A stretch of 64,000 nt of DNA from Escherichia coli (GTDB taxonomy: Bacteria > Pseudomonadota > Gammaproteobacteria > Enterobacterales > Enterobacteriaceae). The position numbers and the translations under genes are program-made. Positions 1 to 11,130 of the stretch are shown in pieces. Position 1 is the stretch's first letter. Each line of letters starts with the position of its first letter. The notes below the pieces were generated by a model. It did no database searches and was not told the DNA's origin. It saw nothing but the letters and a program-made list of their open reading frames with translations. The stretch covers positions 25,112-89,111 of the forward strand of contig NZ_JAATUR010000016.1 of NCBI RefSeq assembly GCF_011881725.1, read 5' to 3'.

Positions 1-171
1 AATTTCAATAAATTTACTAACCAAACGTGCATTATCAAGAGATGTATTGCTAATACACCATTCACCTTTAAATCCCCTTTTAAAATTGTGGTTTTTCCTC
101 AAAAACGGCCTGCTGGTCATCAGCCTCCTGGTTACCTATCATAGAGGTTTAAACCTTATTCAGAGTCACCC

Positions 172-1869
172 GTGCACGAAATATTCAACATGCTGCTGGC
201 GGTCTTCGATCGGGCAGCGCTAATGCTTATCTGCCTGTTCTTCCTCATTCGTATCCGCCTGTTTCGCGAACTGTTGCACAAGTCGGCGCACTCAGCAAAA
301 GAGTTGCTCGCTGTTACCGCCATTTTCTCGCTGTTCGCCCTGTTCAGTACCTGGTCCGGCGTTCCGGTGGAAGGCTCGCTGGTTAACGTGCGTATTATCG
401 CGGTAATGTCAGGTGGGATCCTGTTTGGCCCGTGGGTGGGTATCATTACCGGGGTGATCGCGGGTATTCACCGTTATTTAATTGATATCGGCGGCGTAAC
501 GGCGATCCCCTGCTTTATCACCAGTATTCTGGCGGGTTGTATCTCTGGCTGGATCAACCTGAAAATCCCCAAAGCACAACGCTGGCGTGTCGGTATTCTG
601 GGTGGCATGTTGTGTGAAACGTTAACCATGATTCTGGTGATTGTCTGGGCGCCGACCACCGAACTGGGGATCGATATCGTTTCTAAAATCGGGATTCCAA
701 TGATCCTCGGCAGCGTCTGTATCGGCTTTATTGTGCTGCTGGTACAAAGCGTTGAGGGCGAAAAAGAGGCCAGCGCTGCGCGACAAGCCAAGCTAGCGCT
801 GGATATCGCCAATAAAACTCTGCCGCTGTTTCGTCATGTCAATAGCGAGTCATTACGCAAGGTCTGCGAAATTATCCGCGATGACATTCACGCTGACGCG
901 GTGGCAATCACCAATACCGATCATGTGCTGGCGTATGTCGGCGTGGGCGAACACAACTATCAGAATGGCGATGACTTCATTAGTCCGACTACCCGTCAGG
1001 CGATGAATTACGGAAAAATCATCATTAAAAACAATGATGAAGCCCACCGCACACCAGAGATTCATTCGATGCTGGTGATCCCATTGTGGGAGAAAGGCGT
1101 TGTGACCGGAACACTGAAAATCTACTACTGCCACGCGCACCAGATTACGTCCTCATTACAGGAAATGGCGGTCGGTCTGTCGCAAATCATCTCCACGCAA
1201 CTGGAGGTTTCACGCGCCGAACAACTACGTGAAATGGCAAATAAGGCAGAGCTTCGCGCCCTGCAAAGCAAAATTAATCCCCATTTTCTGTTTAATGCTC
1301 TGAACGCTATTTCATCGTCAATCCGTCTGAATCCGGATACCGCTCGCCAGCTGATCTTTAATCTGTCGCGTTATCTGCGCTATAACATTGAATTAAAAGA
1401 CGATGAGCAAATCGATATCAAAAAAGAGCTGTATCAAATTAAAGACTATATTGCCATTGAGCAGGCCCGCTTTGGCGACAAGCTGACGGTTATCTATGAT
1501 ATTGATGAAGAGGTGAATTGCTGCATTCCCAGCCTGCTGATCCAGCCGTTGGTGGAAAACGCCATTGTCCACGGTATTCAGCCTTGCAAGGGAAAAGGCG
1601 TTGTCACCATCAGCGTTGCGGAGTGCGGTAATCGGGTCCGAATTGCCGTAAGAGATACCGGGCATGGCATCGATCCAAAGGTGATTGAGCGGGTCGAAGC
1701 GAACGAAATGCCGGGCAATAAAATCGGTCTGCTGAATGTGCATCATCGCGTGAAGTTATTATATGGCGAGGGGTTACATATCCGCCGCCTGGAACCAGGA
1801 ACGGAAATTGCGTTTTACATTCCTAACCAACGCACCCCTGTCGCCTCACAGGCTACGTTATTGCTTTGA
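172..1869 (+). CDS. ypdA: Sensor histidine kinase YpdA (PyrS), LytS family
   Basis: This is the inner-membrane kinase of the YpdA/YpdB system, known to respond to external pyruvate and to induce the transporter gene yhjX. The 565 residues match the family length. Residues 1-195 hold about six membrane segments of the 5TM-LYT sensor type, a GAF-like domain follows at roughly 205-345, and the kinase core begins with the LytS-type phosphoacceptor motif [11 protein letters not shown] (His371). An ATPase domain follows with LVENAIVHG and DTGHGI. The start is GTG at 172. The stop lies 14 bases before ypdB, so the pair is one operon. The ligand role is family knowledge, not visible in the sequence. 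Confidence 0.96.
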   Translation: MHEIFNMLLAVFDRAALMLICLFFLIRIRLFRELLHKSAHSAKELLAVTAIFSLFALFSTWSGVPVEGSLVNVRIIAVMSGGILFGPWVGIITGVIAGIHRYLIDIGGVTAIPCFITSILAGCISGWINLKIPKAQRWRVGILGGMLCETLTMILVIVWAPTTELGIDIVSKIGIPMILGSVCIGFIVLLVQSVEGEKEASAARQAKLALDIANKTLPLFRHVNSESLRKVCEIIRDDIHADAVAITNTDHVLAYVGVGEHNYQNGDDFISPTTRQAMNYGKIIIKNNDEAHRTPEIHSMLVIPLWEKGVVTGTLKIYYCHAHQITSSLQEMAVGLSQIISTQLEVSRAEQLREMANKAELRALQSKINPHFLFNALNAISSSIRLNPDTARQLIFNLSRYLRYNIELKDDEQIDIKKELYQIKDYIAIEQARFGDKLTVIYDIDEEVNCCIPSLLIQPLVENAIVHGIQPCKGKGVVTISVAECGNRVRIAVRDTGHGIDPKVIERVEANEMPGNKIGLLNVHHRVKLLYGEGLHIRRLEPGTEIAFYIPNQRTPVASQATLLL

Positions 1870-1883
1870 GCCGGAGTGATATT

Positions 1884-2618
1884 GTGAAAGTCATCATTGT
1901 TGAAGACGAATTCCTGGCACAACAGGAACTGAGCTGGCTTATTAAAGAGCACAGCCAGATGGAGATTGTCGGCACCTTTGACGACGGTCTGGACGTGTTG
2001 AAGTTTTTGCAACATAACCGCGTCGACGCCATTTTTCTGGATATCAATATTCCGTCGCTGGATGGCGTGCTGCTGGCACAAAACATCAGCCAGTTCGCCC
2101 ATAAACCGTTTATTGTGTTTATCACCGCGTGGAAAGAACATGCGGTGGAAGCGTTTGAACTGGAGGCGTTTGACTATATTCTCAAACCCTATCAGGAGTC
2201 ACGGATTACCGGGATGCTGCAAAAGCTGGAAGCCGCCTGGCAGCAACAGCAAACCAGCAGCACGCCCACCGTACCGTTAACGCGTGAAAATGACACCATT
2301 AATCTGGTGAAAGATGAACGCCTCATCGTGACGCCGGTCAATGATATCTACTACGCCGAAGCGCACGAGAAAATGACCTTTGTCTATACGCGGCGTGAAT
2401 CCTACGTAATGCCGATGAACATCACCGAGTTTTGCAGCAAACTGCCGTCGTCGCATTTTTTCCGCTGCCATCGCTCGTTTTGCGTCAACCTGAACAAAAT
2501 CCGCGAGATCGAACCGTGGTTTAATAACACCTACATTCTGCGGCTGAAGGATCTGGATTTTGAAGTGCCGGTCAGCCGCAGCAAGGTCAAGGAATTCAGG
2601 CAGTTAATGCATCTGTAA
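1884..2618 (+). CDS. ypdB: Response regulator YpdB (PyrR), LytTR DNA-binding
   Basis: Partner of YpdA and activator of yhjX. I start it at GTG 1884, giving 244 residues beginning MKVIIVEDEF, because a GGAG ribosome site sits at 1873-1876; the upstream in-frame extension adds only six residues and has no such site. The receiver domain (about 1-120) carries the acidic pair near residues 7-8, phosphoacceptor Asp53 in FLDINIP, and the conserved Lys in LKPY. A LytTR domain (about 139-243) with the FFRCHRSFCVN motif binds direct repeats in DNA. ypdC follows 12 bases downstream and is probably co-transcribed. Confidence 0.96.
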   Translation: MKVIIVEDEFLAQQELSWLIKEHSQMEIVGTFDDGLDVLKFLQHNRVDAIFLDINIPSLDGVLLAQNISQFAHKPFIVFITAWKEHAVEAFELEAFDYILKPYQESRITGMLQKLEAAWQQQQTSSTPTVPLTRENDTINLVKDERLIVTPVNDIYYAEAHEKMTFVYTRRESYVMPMNITEFCSKLPSSHFFRCHRSFCVNLNKIREIEPWFNNTYILRLKDLDFEVPVSRSKVKEFRQLMHL

Positions 2619-2630
2619 TCAGGAATATTC

Positions 2631-3488
2631 ATGAAAGCAACAGGCTTGCCCGCCGATCAACAATTTTTCGCCGATCTGTTCAGCGGCCTGGTGCTTAACC
2701 CGCAGCTACTGGGGCGCGTCTGGTTTGCCAGCCAACCAGCCTCGTTACCGGTGGGCAGTTTATGTATTGATTTTCCCCGTCTGGATATCGTGTTGCGCGG
2801 CGAATACGGCAATCTGCTGGAAGCAAAGCAGCAGCGTCTGGTGGAAGGAGAAATGCTGTTTATTCCGGCACGCGCGGCTAATTTACCGGTCAACAACAAA
2901 CCGGTAATGCTGTTAAGCCTGGTGTTTGCGCCAACCTGGCTGGGATTATCGTTTTACGATAGCCGCACAACGTCGTTGTTGCATCCTGCTCGCCAAATCC
3001 AACTTCCCAGCCTGCAACGCGGTGAAGGTGAAGCGATGCTCACCGCCCTCACCCATCTCAGCCGTTCGCCGCTGGAGCAGAATATCATTCAGCCGCTGGT
3101 ACTCAGTTTGCTGCATCTTTGCCGGAATGTGGTGAACATGCCGCCGGGTCATTCACAACCGCGCAGCGATTTTCTCTATCACAGCATTTGTAACTGGGTT
3201 CAGGATAACTACGCCCAACCACTCACCCGCGAGAGCGTGGCGCAGTTCTTTAATATCACGCCCAATCATCTGTCAAAACTTTTTGCACAGCATGGGACGA
3301 TGCGTTTTATCGAGTATGTGCGTTGGGTACGAATGGCAAAGGCAAGGATGATTTTGCAGAAATATCATCTGTCGATTCATGAAGTGGCACAGCGTTGCGG
3401 CTTTCCGGACAGTGACTATTTTTGTCGTATCTTCCGGCGTCAGTTTGGTCTGACGCCGGGAGAGTACAGCGCTCGTTTTCAGGGCTAA
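2631..3488 (+). CDS. ypdC: AraC-family transcriptional regulator YpdC
   Basis: A 285-residue AraC/XylS-type regulator. The C-terminal ~100 residues hold the paired helix-turn-helix: a first helix in SVAQFFNITPNHLSKLF and the family signature IHEVAQRCGFPDSDYFCRIF ending in FGLTPGEYS. The N-terminal part looks like a cupin-type ligand-binding domain, but no ligand can be read from it. It lies 12 bases after ypdB and ends two bases from the convergent fryA stop codon. Its targets are not known to me; the neighbouring fry genes are an obvious guess only. Confidence 0.93.
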   Translation: MKATGLPADQQFFADLFSGLVLNPQLLGRVWFASQPASLPVGSLCIDFPRLDIVLRGEYGNLLEAKQQRLVEGEMLFIPARAANLPVNNKPVMLLSLVFAPTWLGLSFYDSRTTSLLHPARQIQLPSLQRGEGEAMLTALTHLSRSPLEQNIIQPLVLSLLHLCRNVVNMPPGHSQPRSDFLYHSICNWVQDNYAQPLTRESVAQFFNITPNHLSKLFAQHGTMRFIEYVRWVRMAKARMILQKYHLSIHEVAQRCGFPDSDYFCRIFRRQFGLTPGEYSARFQG

Positions 3489-3490
3489 GT

Positions 3491-5986
3491 TCAGAAGGTT
3501 AATTCTGTTTCCAGCAGCGCCAGAATGCTTTGTGCATCTTGCGCGGCAAAGAGTGACTGGCGGAAGGTTTTATTCACCAGTTTGCGCGCCAGCTGAGAAA
3601 AGACTTTCACATGATTCATCCCTTCGTTAGCCCCCAGCGTCAGCATAATCACCAGTTCGACTTCGCCCATTTCTGACTGCCAGTCAACCGGTTTCACCAG
3701 ACGGGCAATGCTGATACTGGAATGACGGATCCACTGAGATTTGGTGTGTGGGATCGCCACGCCAAAACCAACGCCTGTGGTGACAATCTCTTCCCGCTGC
3801 CAGACATCCTCTTCCAGCTCAAACGGATGCTCAGTGCGCCCGTTAACGCCGAGGTTACCGCACAGAAACTGAATCGCCTGCTCTTTATTACTAAAGGCCT
3901 GATCAACAAAGATATTCTCCAGCGCCAGCAGTGGGCGAACGTCTTCTTCCGGCGTAAACGTGCTGAGTAACGCCTCAATCTCTTGCGCGCTGCGGCATTC
4001 ACATGCCTGACGCGCCAGTTCCCGACACGCCTCGCTATCCAGTTGACGAAGCTGGCTTTTCACCGCCGGAATGCGAGGGCTACTCATACTCAGCTCATCC
4101 AGGCACAGCCCAAGCAGTAGCGGCAGATAACGGCTTTCACCGCCCAGTTCACCGCAAATGCCTACCCATTTGCCCCGCTGATGCGCAGTGGTAACAATCT
4201 GCTGCAACATACGCAGGAACGATGGCGTAATCGGGTTATACAGCGGCGATACGCGCGGGTTATTACGATCGACCGCATACAGATACTGGGTCATATCGTT
4301 AGAACCGATACTGAAGAAATCGACCTCATCGCAGAAGTGGTCGATGATGTAGCACACTGACGGCACTTCCACCATGATCCCCAGAGAGATCGTCTCTGCG
4401 TGACGCAAACCATCGCGTTTAAGCTCAACGATTGCTTTTTGGATCTCTCCCTTCACCCATAAGATCTGATCTAGACTGTGGACCATCGGGATCATCAACT
4501 GGGCGTTACCAAAACTGGCAGCACGCAAAATCGCCCGCAGTTGAGTGCGGAACAGTCCAGCAAATTCCGGGTAAATTCGTACCGCGCGGTAGCCGAGAAA
4601 CGGGTTCTCTTCCCGGGGAATATTCAGATAAGGAATACTTTTATCACCTCCGATGTCCATCGTGCGGAAGATAATCGGCTTGTCACCCGCCGCCAGCAGC
4701 ACTTGCTGGTACGCTTCAAACTGCTCCTGCTCGTCCGGCGCGCTGTCGCGATCCATATAGAGCATTTCTGTACGGAACAGCCCGACACCTTCCGCGCCGT
4801 TGGCAAACGCGCCTGGGGCTTCCAGAGCGGTGCCAATGTTTGCCGCGATATCAATGCGCTTGTTATCACGTGAACAGGCCAGCTGCGCTGCGGCCTGCGC
4901 CTGTTGCTGCTGACGTTTATCCGCCAGCGTCTGCGCTACCTGATAATAACCGCTCACAGCGTCGTCAGGATTAATCGCCAGCACTCCGCACTGGGCGTCA
5001 AGCACCGCCGGTTGCCCGGCATAACGGGCTATCGCTTCCAGCGGCAGGCCGCTAAGAACAGGGATCGCTGAGGCGCGGGCCAGAATCAGAGTGTGCGAGG
5101 TGCGCCCGGTTTTCTCCAGAATCATGCCCGCAAGATTTTTTAGATCGAGGCTCAAAAACTGGCTTGGAGTTAGATCTTCAGCCACCAGAATGGTCGGTTT
5201 TTCAAGCACCAGATTGTTGCGCGGCTTCAGTTCCGGCCAGGTGATATGCAGCAACTGTTCGCTGATATCGCGAATGTCGCTGACCCGCTCACGGAGGTAG
5301 TCACTGGCAGAGGCGGAAAGCTTGTCGCAAACCTGCTCCATATTGCTGATGATCGCAGCGCCCAGCCCCTGATGCTGTTCTGTCATCAGGTGACGGATAT
5401 TGCCTGCAAATTCATCATCCTGAATCAGCGACAAATGGGCGCTGAGGATGGTTTTGCTTTCGCCGTCACGCTCGCGCAATTGCTGATTCAGTTGCTCGGC
5501 AAGCGTTGCCAGGCTGTGCTCCAGCCGGGTGGAATCTTGCGCACTGGCGGGGATCGCCCGGTAACTGTCGAGGCTGTCGCTCTGTAACAGGGTCAGCGTC
5601 CCCACACCGACGCCGCTTGCCAGCACATTGCCGTACAGTAAATCCGGGTTGAGGCGGCTTAATGAACGCGGTAGCGGATGCGCCGTCAGTTCTGCCTGCG
5701 TCGGTTGAATGCTGTCGCTGTCGATAAAGCGTACCAGGATGTACTCTTCCAGTACGCGCCGCGCCTGCTCTTCATCGCTGCCGCTGATGTTCAGGCTGCA
5801 ACTGTCATTAAATAGGGTACCGGTGCCAATCAGCGCCAGCGAGCTTTTCGCATCGGCCTTTGCGTTCTGGCGATGGTTGATGAAGGTGATTTCGCTTTGC
5901 CACTGGCTGCACTGTTCTTTAAGTTCCCACGCCGGACGGGCATGCAGACCGTTAGGCAAAGGACAGAGAAATTGAATCGTTAGCAT
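3491..5986 (-). CDS. fryA: Multiphosphoryl PTS protein FryA (HPr-EI-EIIA fusion)
   Basis: An 831-residue fusion carrying three phosphotransfer modules in one chain. An HPr domain (about 1-90) has His15 in NGLHARPAW. An Enzyme I domain (about 115-660) has the phosphohistidine His298 in GRTSHTLI and the PEP-binding signatures [10 protein letters not shown] and DFFSIGSNDMTQY. A C-terminal fructose-type EIIA (about 690-831) has His747 in GVAIPHTKS. It would pass phosphate from PEP to FryB and the FryC permease without the general PtsH/PtsI. It is the last gene of the minus-strand cluster fryB-fryC-ypdF-ypdE-fryA. The sugar substrate is not established. Confidence 0.95.
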   Translation of the reverse strand: MLTIQFLCPLPNGLHARPAWELKEQCSQWQSEITFINHRQNAKADAKSSLALIGTGTLFNDSCSLNISGSDEEQARRVLEEYILVRFIDSDSIQPTQAELTAHPLPRSLSRLNPDLLYGNVLASGVGVGTLTLLQSDSLDSYRAIPASAQDSTRLEHSLATLAEQLNQQLRERDGESKTILSAHLSLIQDDEFAGNIRHLMTEQHQGLGAAIISNMEQVCDKLSASASDYLRERVSDIRDISEQLLHITWPELKPRNNLVLEKPTILVAEDLTPSQFLSLDLKNLAGMILEKTGRTSHTLILARASAIPVLSGLPLEAIARYAGQPAVLDAQCGVLAINPDDAVSGYYQVAQTLADKRQQQQAQAAAQLACSRDNKRIDIAANIGTALEAPGAFANGAEGVGLFRTEMLYMDRDSAPDEQEQFEAYQQVLLAAGDKPIIFRTMDIGGDKSIPYLNIPREENPFLGYRAVRIYPEFAGLFRTQLRAILRAASFGNAQLMIPMVHSLDQILWVKGEIQKAIVELKRDGLRHAETISLGIMVEVPSVCYIIDHFCDEVDFFSIGSNDMTQYLYAVDRNNPRVSPLYNPITPSFLRMLQQIVTTAHQRGKWVGICGELGGESRYLPLLLGLCLDELSMSSPRIPAVKSQLRQLDSEACRELARQACECRSAQEIEALLSTFTPEEDVRPLLALENIFVDQAFSNKEQAIQFLCGNLGVNGRTEHPFELEEDVWQREEIVTTGVGFGVAIPHTKSQWIRHSSISIARLVKPVDWQSEMGEVELVIMLTLGANEGMNHVKVFSQLARKLVNKTFRQSLFAAQDAQSILALLETELTF

Positions 5987-6010
5987 AACCGCTCCGAGTT
6001 AATCAGGAGA

Positions 6011-7048
6011 TCATCTGAAATCCGTCAGTTGAACAACCGTCTCACGCGTAAAACGTTGAATAAGAGCAGATAAAAGTTGCTGCATCTGCAAAATGTCGCG
6101 GCAATCGGCAATCGACGCGGCGCAATGTCCGTGGCGGGTGGCAGGCCCCATCACCACTGTGGGCACGCCAGTGCCGGTTAAGTGCACCGCTCCGCCGTCC
6201 GTGCCGCCGTTGCTGAACATATCTGCCTGTAACGGCACGCCAATTTCTGCCGCCACGGTTTCAATCCACGCGGTGAGTTTTGGTGGCGCAATCAGCGACT
6301 TATCGCTTAGCACCAGCATCGGGCCGTTACCAATCTGGCGATGGTTAGCCGCGCCATAATCAAAGTTTTTCGCCCAACAGGCGGTATCAAGCACAATGGC
6401 GACGTCCGGCGACACCGTACGGGTGGCGGTTTGCCCGCCGCGTAATCCCACCTCTTCGCTGGAACTTGCTACCAGCCAGACTTCCGCAGGCAGTTCGGCG
6501 CTGTGTAGTTCGCGCAGTAATGTCACCAGAAGGTAGCAACCGAGGCGGTCATCAAAGGCTTTCCCCATCACCCGCTGGTGAGGGAGAACCTGAAAAGAGG
6601 TATCGAAGGTAACGCGATCGCCTGGGCGAATTCCCACCTGCATGACTTCGTCATACGAGCGCGCGCCAATGTCCACGCGCATAGCGCTGACGTCATTCCC
6701 CTGCCGCTCGCCGTCGAGGAGACCGGGAATTTTGCGCGCTTCACGGGTGGTGATGCGCACCGGCTGAAGCTGGCGGGCAGCCATGCGCACATTGCCAACC
6801 GGCAGCACGTCAATCGCTCCTTCACGGGAGATGCTGCGCACCATAAACCCCACTTCGTCCATATGCGCGCAGATCATTACCTTCGGACCTGTCGATTCAT
6901 TGAGGCGGATCAGCACCGATCCCAGTCCGTCAAAACGGACCTCTTTTTGCAGACGATCCGCTTCCTCCAGCAGGATCTGCCGTACTTCCTGTTCCGACGA
7001 GGCGATCGCATCTGCCTCGCTCAACGCTTTTAATAGCGATAAATCCAT
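6011..7048 (-). CDS. ypdE: M42-family aminopeptidase YpdE
   Basis: A metal-dependent cytosolic aminopeptidase of the M42 (glutamyl aminopeptidase/endoglucanase M) family, 345 residues. Metal-site motifs visible include [29 protein letters not shown] and GGTDGGAVH, with a terminal [10 protein letters not shown] start it at ATG 7048, although the open frame extends 56 codons further; that extension only overlaps ypdF in another frame. The ATG overlaps the ypdF stop by one base (TAATG), indicating translational coupling. It is known in K-12 to act in sequence with YpdF on peptides; its link to the fry PTS is contextual only. Confidence 0.94.
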   Translation of the reverse strand: MDLSLLKALSEADAIASSEQEVRQILLEEADRLQKEVRFDGLGSVLIRLNESTGPKVMICAHMDEVGFMVRSISREGAIDVLPVGNVRMAARQLQPVRITTREARKIPGLLDGERQGNDVSAMRVDIGARSYDEVMQVGIRPGDRVTFDTSFQVLPHQRVMGKAFDDRLGCYLLVTLLRELHSAELPAEVWLVASSSEEVGLRGGQTATRTVSPDVAIVLDTACWAKNFDYGAANHRQIGNGPMLVLSDKSLIAPPKLTAWIETVAAEIGVPLQADMFSNGGTDGGAVHLTGTGVPTVVMGPATRHGHCAASIADCRDILQMQQLLSALIQRFTRETVVQLTDFR

Positions 7049-8133
7049 TATGCCTCTCCCGTGAGCAACACTGTTTTCGGCATGGCGTAGAGCACTTCTG
7101 CGCCTTGCGGGGTGACCAGCACGACATCTTCGATGCGCACGCCCCCTTGCCCTGGCAAATAAATCCCCGGCTCCACGGTCAGTAACATGCCTGGCTGTAG
7201 CATCGTGGTATCCCACGGTGAAAAACGCGGATCTTCATGGACTTCAATGCCGATGGCATGACCGGTGTTATGACCGAAATAGTCGCCAAAACCTGCCTCG
7301 GTAATCACCCGGCGCGCGGCATCGTCAACCTGTTGGCAGCGCACACCGGGACGAATCGCGGAGATTGCCGCGAGCTGTGCCTGCAGGACAATCTGATAGA
7401 CGTTAAACAACGGGTGAGATTCGGCGCTCACCCCTTCGCCATTCACCAGGAAGGTGCGCGTCATATCAGAGCAGTAACCCTGATAGAGCGCACCAAAATC
7501 AAGAGTGACAAACTCGCCCGCGGCAACAATCTTGTCGCTGGCTTTGCCGTGCGGCAGCGCTCCACGCCAGCCGCTCGCGACAATGGTGTCAAAAGAGGCT
7601 TTTTCTGCGCCCTGCTGGCGCATAAACCACTCCAGTTCAGCGGCTATTTTGCATTCGCTCATCCCCGCCTGTATAAACCGGCGAATATGCTCTGCACCAC
7701 GATCGGCAATCCCACAGGCGAGGCGGATTTTCTCCACCTCCTCTGGCGTTTTGATTTGCCGCAGCACATCCGGCGTGGCGCTTACCAGCGTTGCATTAAG
7801 TTCAGCCTGCCAGCGGTGCGCGGTTTCCCAACTCACCTGCTGACCTTCAAAACCGAGCGTTTGCAGATGCTCATCGGCAATGATTTGCCTGACGATGGTT
7901 GCAAGCGTGTGCGTCGCGTCAAGCAAATGCAGCTGGTAACCTTGGGTTCGGGCTTCTACATCCGCGTAATAGCGCGAGTCCACCAGAATATGCGCACTCT
8001 CACGACTAATCAGCACATAACCTGATCCGCTGGATATCCCCAGATACGGCTGTTTGTTCTGTCGTGAGGAGAGAAGCACCGCATCCAGTTGCAGCGCCTT
8101 AAGCCAGCCACGCAGCGAAGCGAGTAATGTCAT
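7048..8133 (-). CDS. ypdF: Xaa-Pro aminopeptidase YpdF (M24)
   Basis: A 361-residue M24 'pita-bread' peptidase that removes N-terminal Met or Xaa before Pro. The N-terminal ~120 residues are the creatinase-like domain. The metal ligands are visible in order: Asp in VTLDFGAL, Asp in YCSDMTRTF, His in [14 protein letters not shown], Glu in TVEPGIYLP, and Glu in [10 protein letters not shown]. It lies between fryC (14 bases) and ypdE (one-base overlap), in the middle of the fry operon. Confidence 0.94.
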   Translation of the reverse strand: MTLLASLRGWLKALQLDAVLLSSRQNKQPYLGISSGSGYVLISRESAHILVDSRYYADVEARTQGYQLHLLDATHTLATIVRQIIADEHLQTLGFEGQQVSWETAHRWQAELNATLVSATPDVLRQIKTPEEVEKIRLACGIADRGAEHIRRFIQAGMSECKIAAELEWFMRQQGAEKASFDTIVASGWRGALPHGKASDKIVAAGEFVTLDFGALYQGYCSDMTRTFLVNGEGVSAESHPLFNVYQIVLQAQLAAISAIRPGVRCQQVDDAARRVITEAGFGDYFGHNTGHAIGIEVHEDPRFSPWDTTMLQPGMLLTVEPGIYLPGQGGVRIEDVVLVTPQGAEVLYAMPKTVLLTGEA

Positions 8134-8147
8134 CAGGATTGTCCTTC

Positions 8148-9395
8148 TTACAGGCTATCGATTAACAATTTGCCTTTGCGGAACATCATCAGACGCAGGA
8201 ACACCACCATCAGTGCAGTAATGATTGCTCCCAGTGCGATCCCCGCCATATAGACGCCGAGGTTAGTGACCAGCGGCCACGCCCAGATAGCGGATTCCGG
8301 GAACCACTGCACCGCACCCAGCCAGACAGCAGCGGTTGAGCCGACAATCGCGCCAACCATATAGGACGGAATAGCGGTGATGGGGCTTTCAAGTGCAAAC
8401 GGAATCGCACCTTCACTGATCCCCATAAAAGCAAGGAACATCGCGGTTTTACCCTGCGGATAAAGCTGAGCGTTGAACAGGCGTTTACCCGTTAAACGAC
8501 GGTCGATAATGGTCGCCAGACCCAGGCCTATCGGCGGAATAACGATAGCGATTGAACGCGCGGTAACCGGTAATACGTGATCGGTGGTAAAGCTAAAGGC
8601 AACGAAACCTGCTGCTTTGTTGATTGGACCACCGAGGTCGATGGCGGTCGCTGCTGCGATACCCATCGCATACATCAACGCGCCCTTCTCACCTGCGGCG
8701 GTCAGCACAGTACGGATACCGCTGTTAATCCAGCCACCAAAGGGGGTGATGACGTAGTACATCGCCAGCATGACAAAAATGGCGGAAAGAATCGGTAGCA
8801 AAAATGTGGTTTTGAACGCTAACAGGAAATCCGGTAACTGGATTTTCTGGTTCATCCACTTCACAAGGTAACCCGCAACGATAGAAATAATCAGGGCACC
8901 AATGAAGGTGGACGGCACCGGCGAAGAGGTCGCCCATTGCATCGTGCTGGGATCGAAGTTCAGCAGTTGCGTCGGCTGGGTAGACATCAACCCGCCGATA
9001 AAACCAGCCGGGAACGCCAGTTTGCCGCCAATGGAGTTCGCCACAAAAGCGGCAAACATCGGTATGGCAAAGCCAAACAGCACGCCACCAAAGGACTGTG
9101 ACAGCCAGGCAAACTTCAGTAAGGAGAGGTCGAAACCGGAAAATTTCCCGCTATTAAGCGCATCCATGATGCCGATATCCGCAGGAATTTTAAGCCAGCT
9201 ATACGCAATCAACTGACTGAAAGCCAGGATTACACCGCCCATAATTAAGGTCGGCACCATGCGTGAAATCCCTGACATCACATGCTGCGGGAGTTCACCC
9301 CAGAAGCTGGTTTTAGAGGCCTGCGGATTCTTAATTGCCGCTGCCGCACCGGATGCGCCAGGCACAACGGTTGCACTGCGTTTTTTAATGGCCAT
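8148..9395 (-). CDS. fryC: Fructose-like PTS permease IIC component FryC
   Basis: The 415-residue membrane permease of the Fry phosphotransferase system. It shows about nine to ten hydrophobic segments and the fructose-family EIIC features, including the conserved [11 protein letters not shown] loop that shapes the sugar site and the [14 protein letters not shown] loop. An N-terminal cytosolic stretch of about 35 residues precedes the first membrane span. It follows fryB by 21 bases. The true sugar remains unknown. Confidence 0.94.
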   Translation of the reverse strand: MAIKKRSATVVPGASGAAAAIKNPQASKTSFWGELPQHVMSGISRMVPTLIMGGVILAFSQLIAYSWLKIPADIGIMDALNSGKFSGFDLSLLKFAWLSQSFGGVLFGFAIPMFAAFVANSIGGKLAFPAGFIGGLMSTQPTQLLNFDPSTMQWATSSPVPSTFIGALIISIVAGYLVKWMNQKIQLPDFLLAFKTTFLLPILSAIFVMLAMYYVITPFGGWINSGIRTVLTAAGEKGALMYAMGIAAATAIDLGGPINKAAGFVAFSFTTDHVLPVTARSIAIVIPPIGLGLATIIDRRLTGKRLFNAQLYPQGKTAMFLAFMGISEGAIPFALESPITAIPSYMVGAIVGSTAAVWLGAVQWFPESAIWAWPLVTNLGVYMAGIALGAIITALMVVFLRLMMFRKGKLLIDSL

Positions 9396-9416
9396 AACAA
9401 TTATCCCTGTCGAATA

Positions 9417-9743
9417 TTACTGTTGTTCAGCGGCAATCATCTCTTCGATTTCTTTGATGATGCCCGCAGCGTTTTTAATTGCGTCCTGCAAAGTGATTTC
9501 ATAAACGTCGCGTGATTCGAAACGTTCGTTATCTTCCGGGGTGACTGCAACCGAGTGGATGATGATGGTCGCTTCGGCAATATCCTGCGCCGTCAGGCGG
9601 TTCTGGATACCATCCGCCCCCTGAGTTTCAATTTTTACTTCATAACCGGCTTCTACCGCTGCCTCTTCCAGCGCCTGGGCGGCCATAAAGGTGTGAGCCA
9701 GCCCCATCGGGCAGGCACATAAGGCAATCAGTTTCTTACTCAT
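9417..9743 (-). CDS. fryB: Fructose-like PTS EIIB component FryB
   Basis: A 108-residue EIIB of the fructose family and the first gene of the fry cluster. The phosphocysteine is Cys11 in the CPMGLAHT loop, which receives phosphate from the FryA EIIA domain and passes it to sugar carried by FryC. The 218-base region upstream, before glk, must hold the operon promoter; I could not assign its elements with confidence. Confidence 0.94.
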   Translation of the reverse strand: MSKKLIALCACPMGLAHTFMAAQALEEAAVEAGYEVKIETQGADGIQNRLTAQDIAEATIIIHSVAVTPEDNERFESRDVYEITLQDAIKNAAGIIKEIEEMIAAEQQ

Positions 9744-9925
9744 CGTTATTTCCTTGTTTGTTTATAGTTGACAAGTGAAATTATGAACGTGCAAAACAAA
9801 TTGCCGTTACCAGACAAATAATGCATTTACTGGAGAATTAATCCCGTTGTGTGGAAGTGTGACGCAGGTCGGCCTTGTGAGGAGACACAAAAGAAAGTGT
9901 AATTAACTACATGATTTAAAAGATT

Positions 9926-9947
9926 ATCGGGAGAATTACCTCCCGAT
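9926..9947 (-). terminator. Likely glk terminator
   Basis: An eight-base perfect stem (ATCGGGAG/CTCCCGAT) with a six-base loop lies 15 bases after the glk stop. Reading on the minus strand, it is followed by AATCTTTTAAATC, a short T-rich tract. Confidence 0.65.
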
Positions 9948-9961
9948 ATGGCTGGAAGGAT

Positions 9962-10927
9962 TTACAGGATGTGACCTAAGGTCTGACGTAAATGTGCACC
10001 AGAGCCGAGAAGCCCCGGATTATCATGGACGATGAGATAAACCGGAATATCATGGACATAATCTTTAAAGCGTCCTTTGTCTTCAAAAGCAGCACGAAAA
10101 CCGGAGGCTTTGAAGAATTCAAGGAAACGCGGCACGATACCGCCCGCAATATATACGCCACCAAATGTTCCAAGATTGAGCGCAAGGTTGCCGCCAAAAC
10201 GCCCCATAATGACGCAAAACAGGGACAACGCGCGGCGGCAATCGGTGCAACTGTCGGCCAGCGCACGTTCGGTAATATCTTTTGGTTTAAGATTTTCTGG
10301 CAGGCGATTGTCCGCTTTCACAATCGCGCGATACAGATTCACCAGCCCGGGGCCAGAAAGCACGCGTTCCGCCGAAACATGACCAATTTCCGCACGCAAT
10401 ATTTCGAGAATAATGGCCTCTTCTTCGCTGTTTGGCGCAAAATCAACGTGACCACCTTCGCCCGGCAAGCTTACCCAGCGTTTATCAACATGGACCAGAT
10501 GCGCAACCCCAAGCCCGGTTCCGGCACCGTAAACGGCGATAGGTTTACCTGTAACCGGTTCTGCGCCGCCAAACTGGATCAGATGCTCTTTTTTAAGCAT
10601 CGGGATCGCCATCGATACAGCGGTAAAATCGTTAATAATTTCCAGATGGCTAAAACCGAGATTCTTTTTCATTTCAGCAATCGAGAACGCCCAGGTGTGG
10701 TTGGTCATTGCCACCCAGTCACCGGTAATCGGGCAAGCAATGGCGATACAGCCATCTTTCACCTCGACTTTATGCTCTTCAAGATAAACACGAATGACCG
10801 CTTCCAGGCTGGGATAATCAAGCCCTGAATAGGTTTTAGCCTGCGAGATTTCACCACTGGCAATATCACACAGAGCAAGACGTGCGTTGGTGCCGCCCAC
10901 ATCACCGACTAATGCATACTTTGTCAT
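9962..10927 (-). CDS. glk: Glucokinase
   Basis: ATP-dependent cytosolic glucokinase, 321 residues, full length. The phosphate-binding motif [12 protein letters not shown] opens the protein (about residues 8-19), NDFTAVSMA carries the catalytic Asp near 100, and GAGTGLGVA and PGEGGHVDF are the characteristic hexose-site motifs. It phosphorylates free internal glucose, for example from disaccharide cleavage, in parallel with PTS uptake. It stands alone, upstream of fryB on the same strand, with a hairpin between them. It differs from the K-12 protein at only a few positions from memory. Confidence 0.97.
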   Translation of the reverse strand: MTKYALVGDVGGTNARLALCDIASGEISQAKTYSGLDYPSLEAVIRVYLEEHKVEVKDGCIAIACPITGDWVAMTNHTWAFSIAEMKKNLGFSHLEIINDFTAVSMAIPMLKKEHLIQFGGAEPVTGKPIAVYGAGTGLGVAHLVHVDKRWVSLPGEGGHVDFAPNSEEEAIILEILRAEIGHVSAERVLSGPGLVNLYRAIVKADNRLPENLKPKDITERALADSCTDCRRALSLFCVIMGRFGGNLALNLGTFGGVYIAGGIVPRFLEFFKASGFRAAFEDKGRFKDYVHDIPVYLIVHDNPGLLGSGAHLRQTLGHIL

Positions 10928-11130
10928 TCTTCAACTGCTCCGCTAAAGTCAAAATAATTCTTTCTCACACTGTAAATACCTGGGGGCATAACAACAACGC
11001 CGAATAGGCGGGCTCCCTGTAAATATCGATCTGGGTCACACAATTACTTTATCGTTTCAGCACCAATTGCAGCGATGCCTTTTTGCAAGCCAGGCAAACT
11101 AATTATCTGACCCCGCATAAGGAATAGAAC

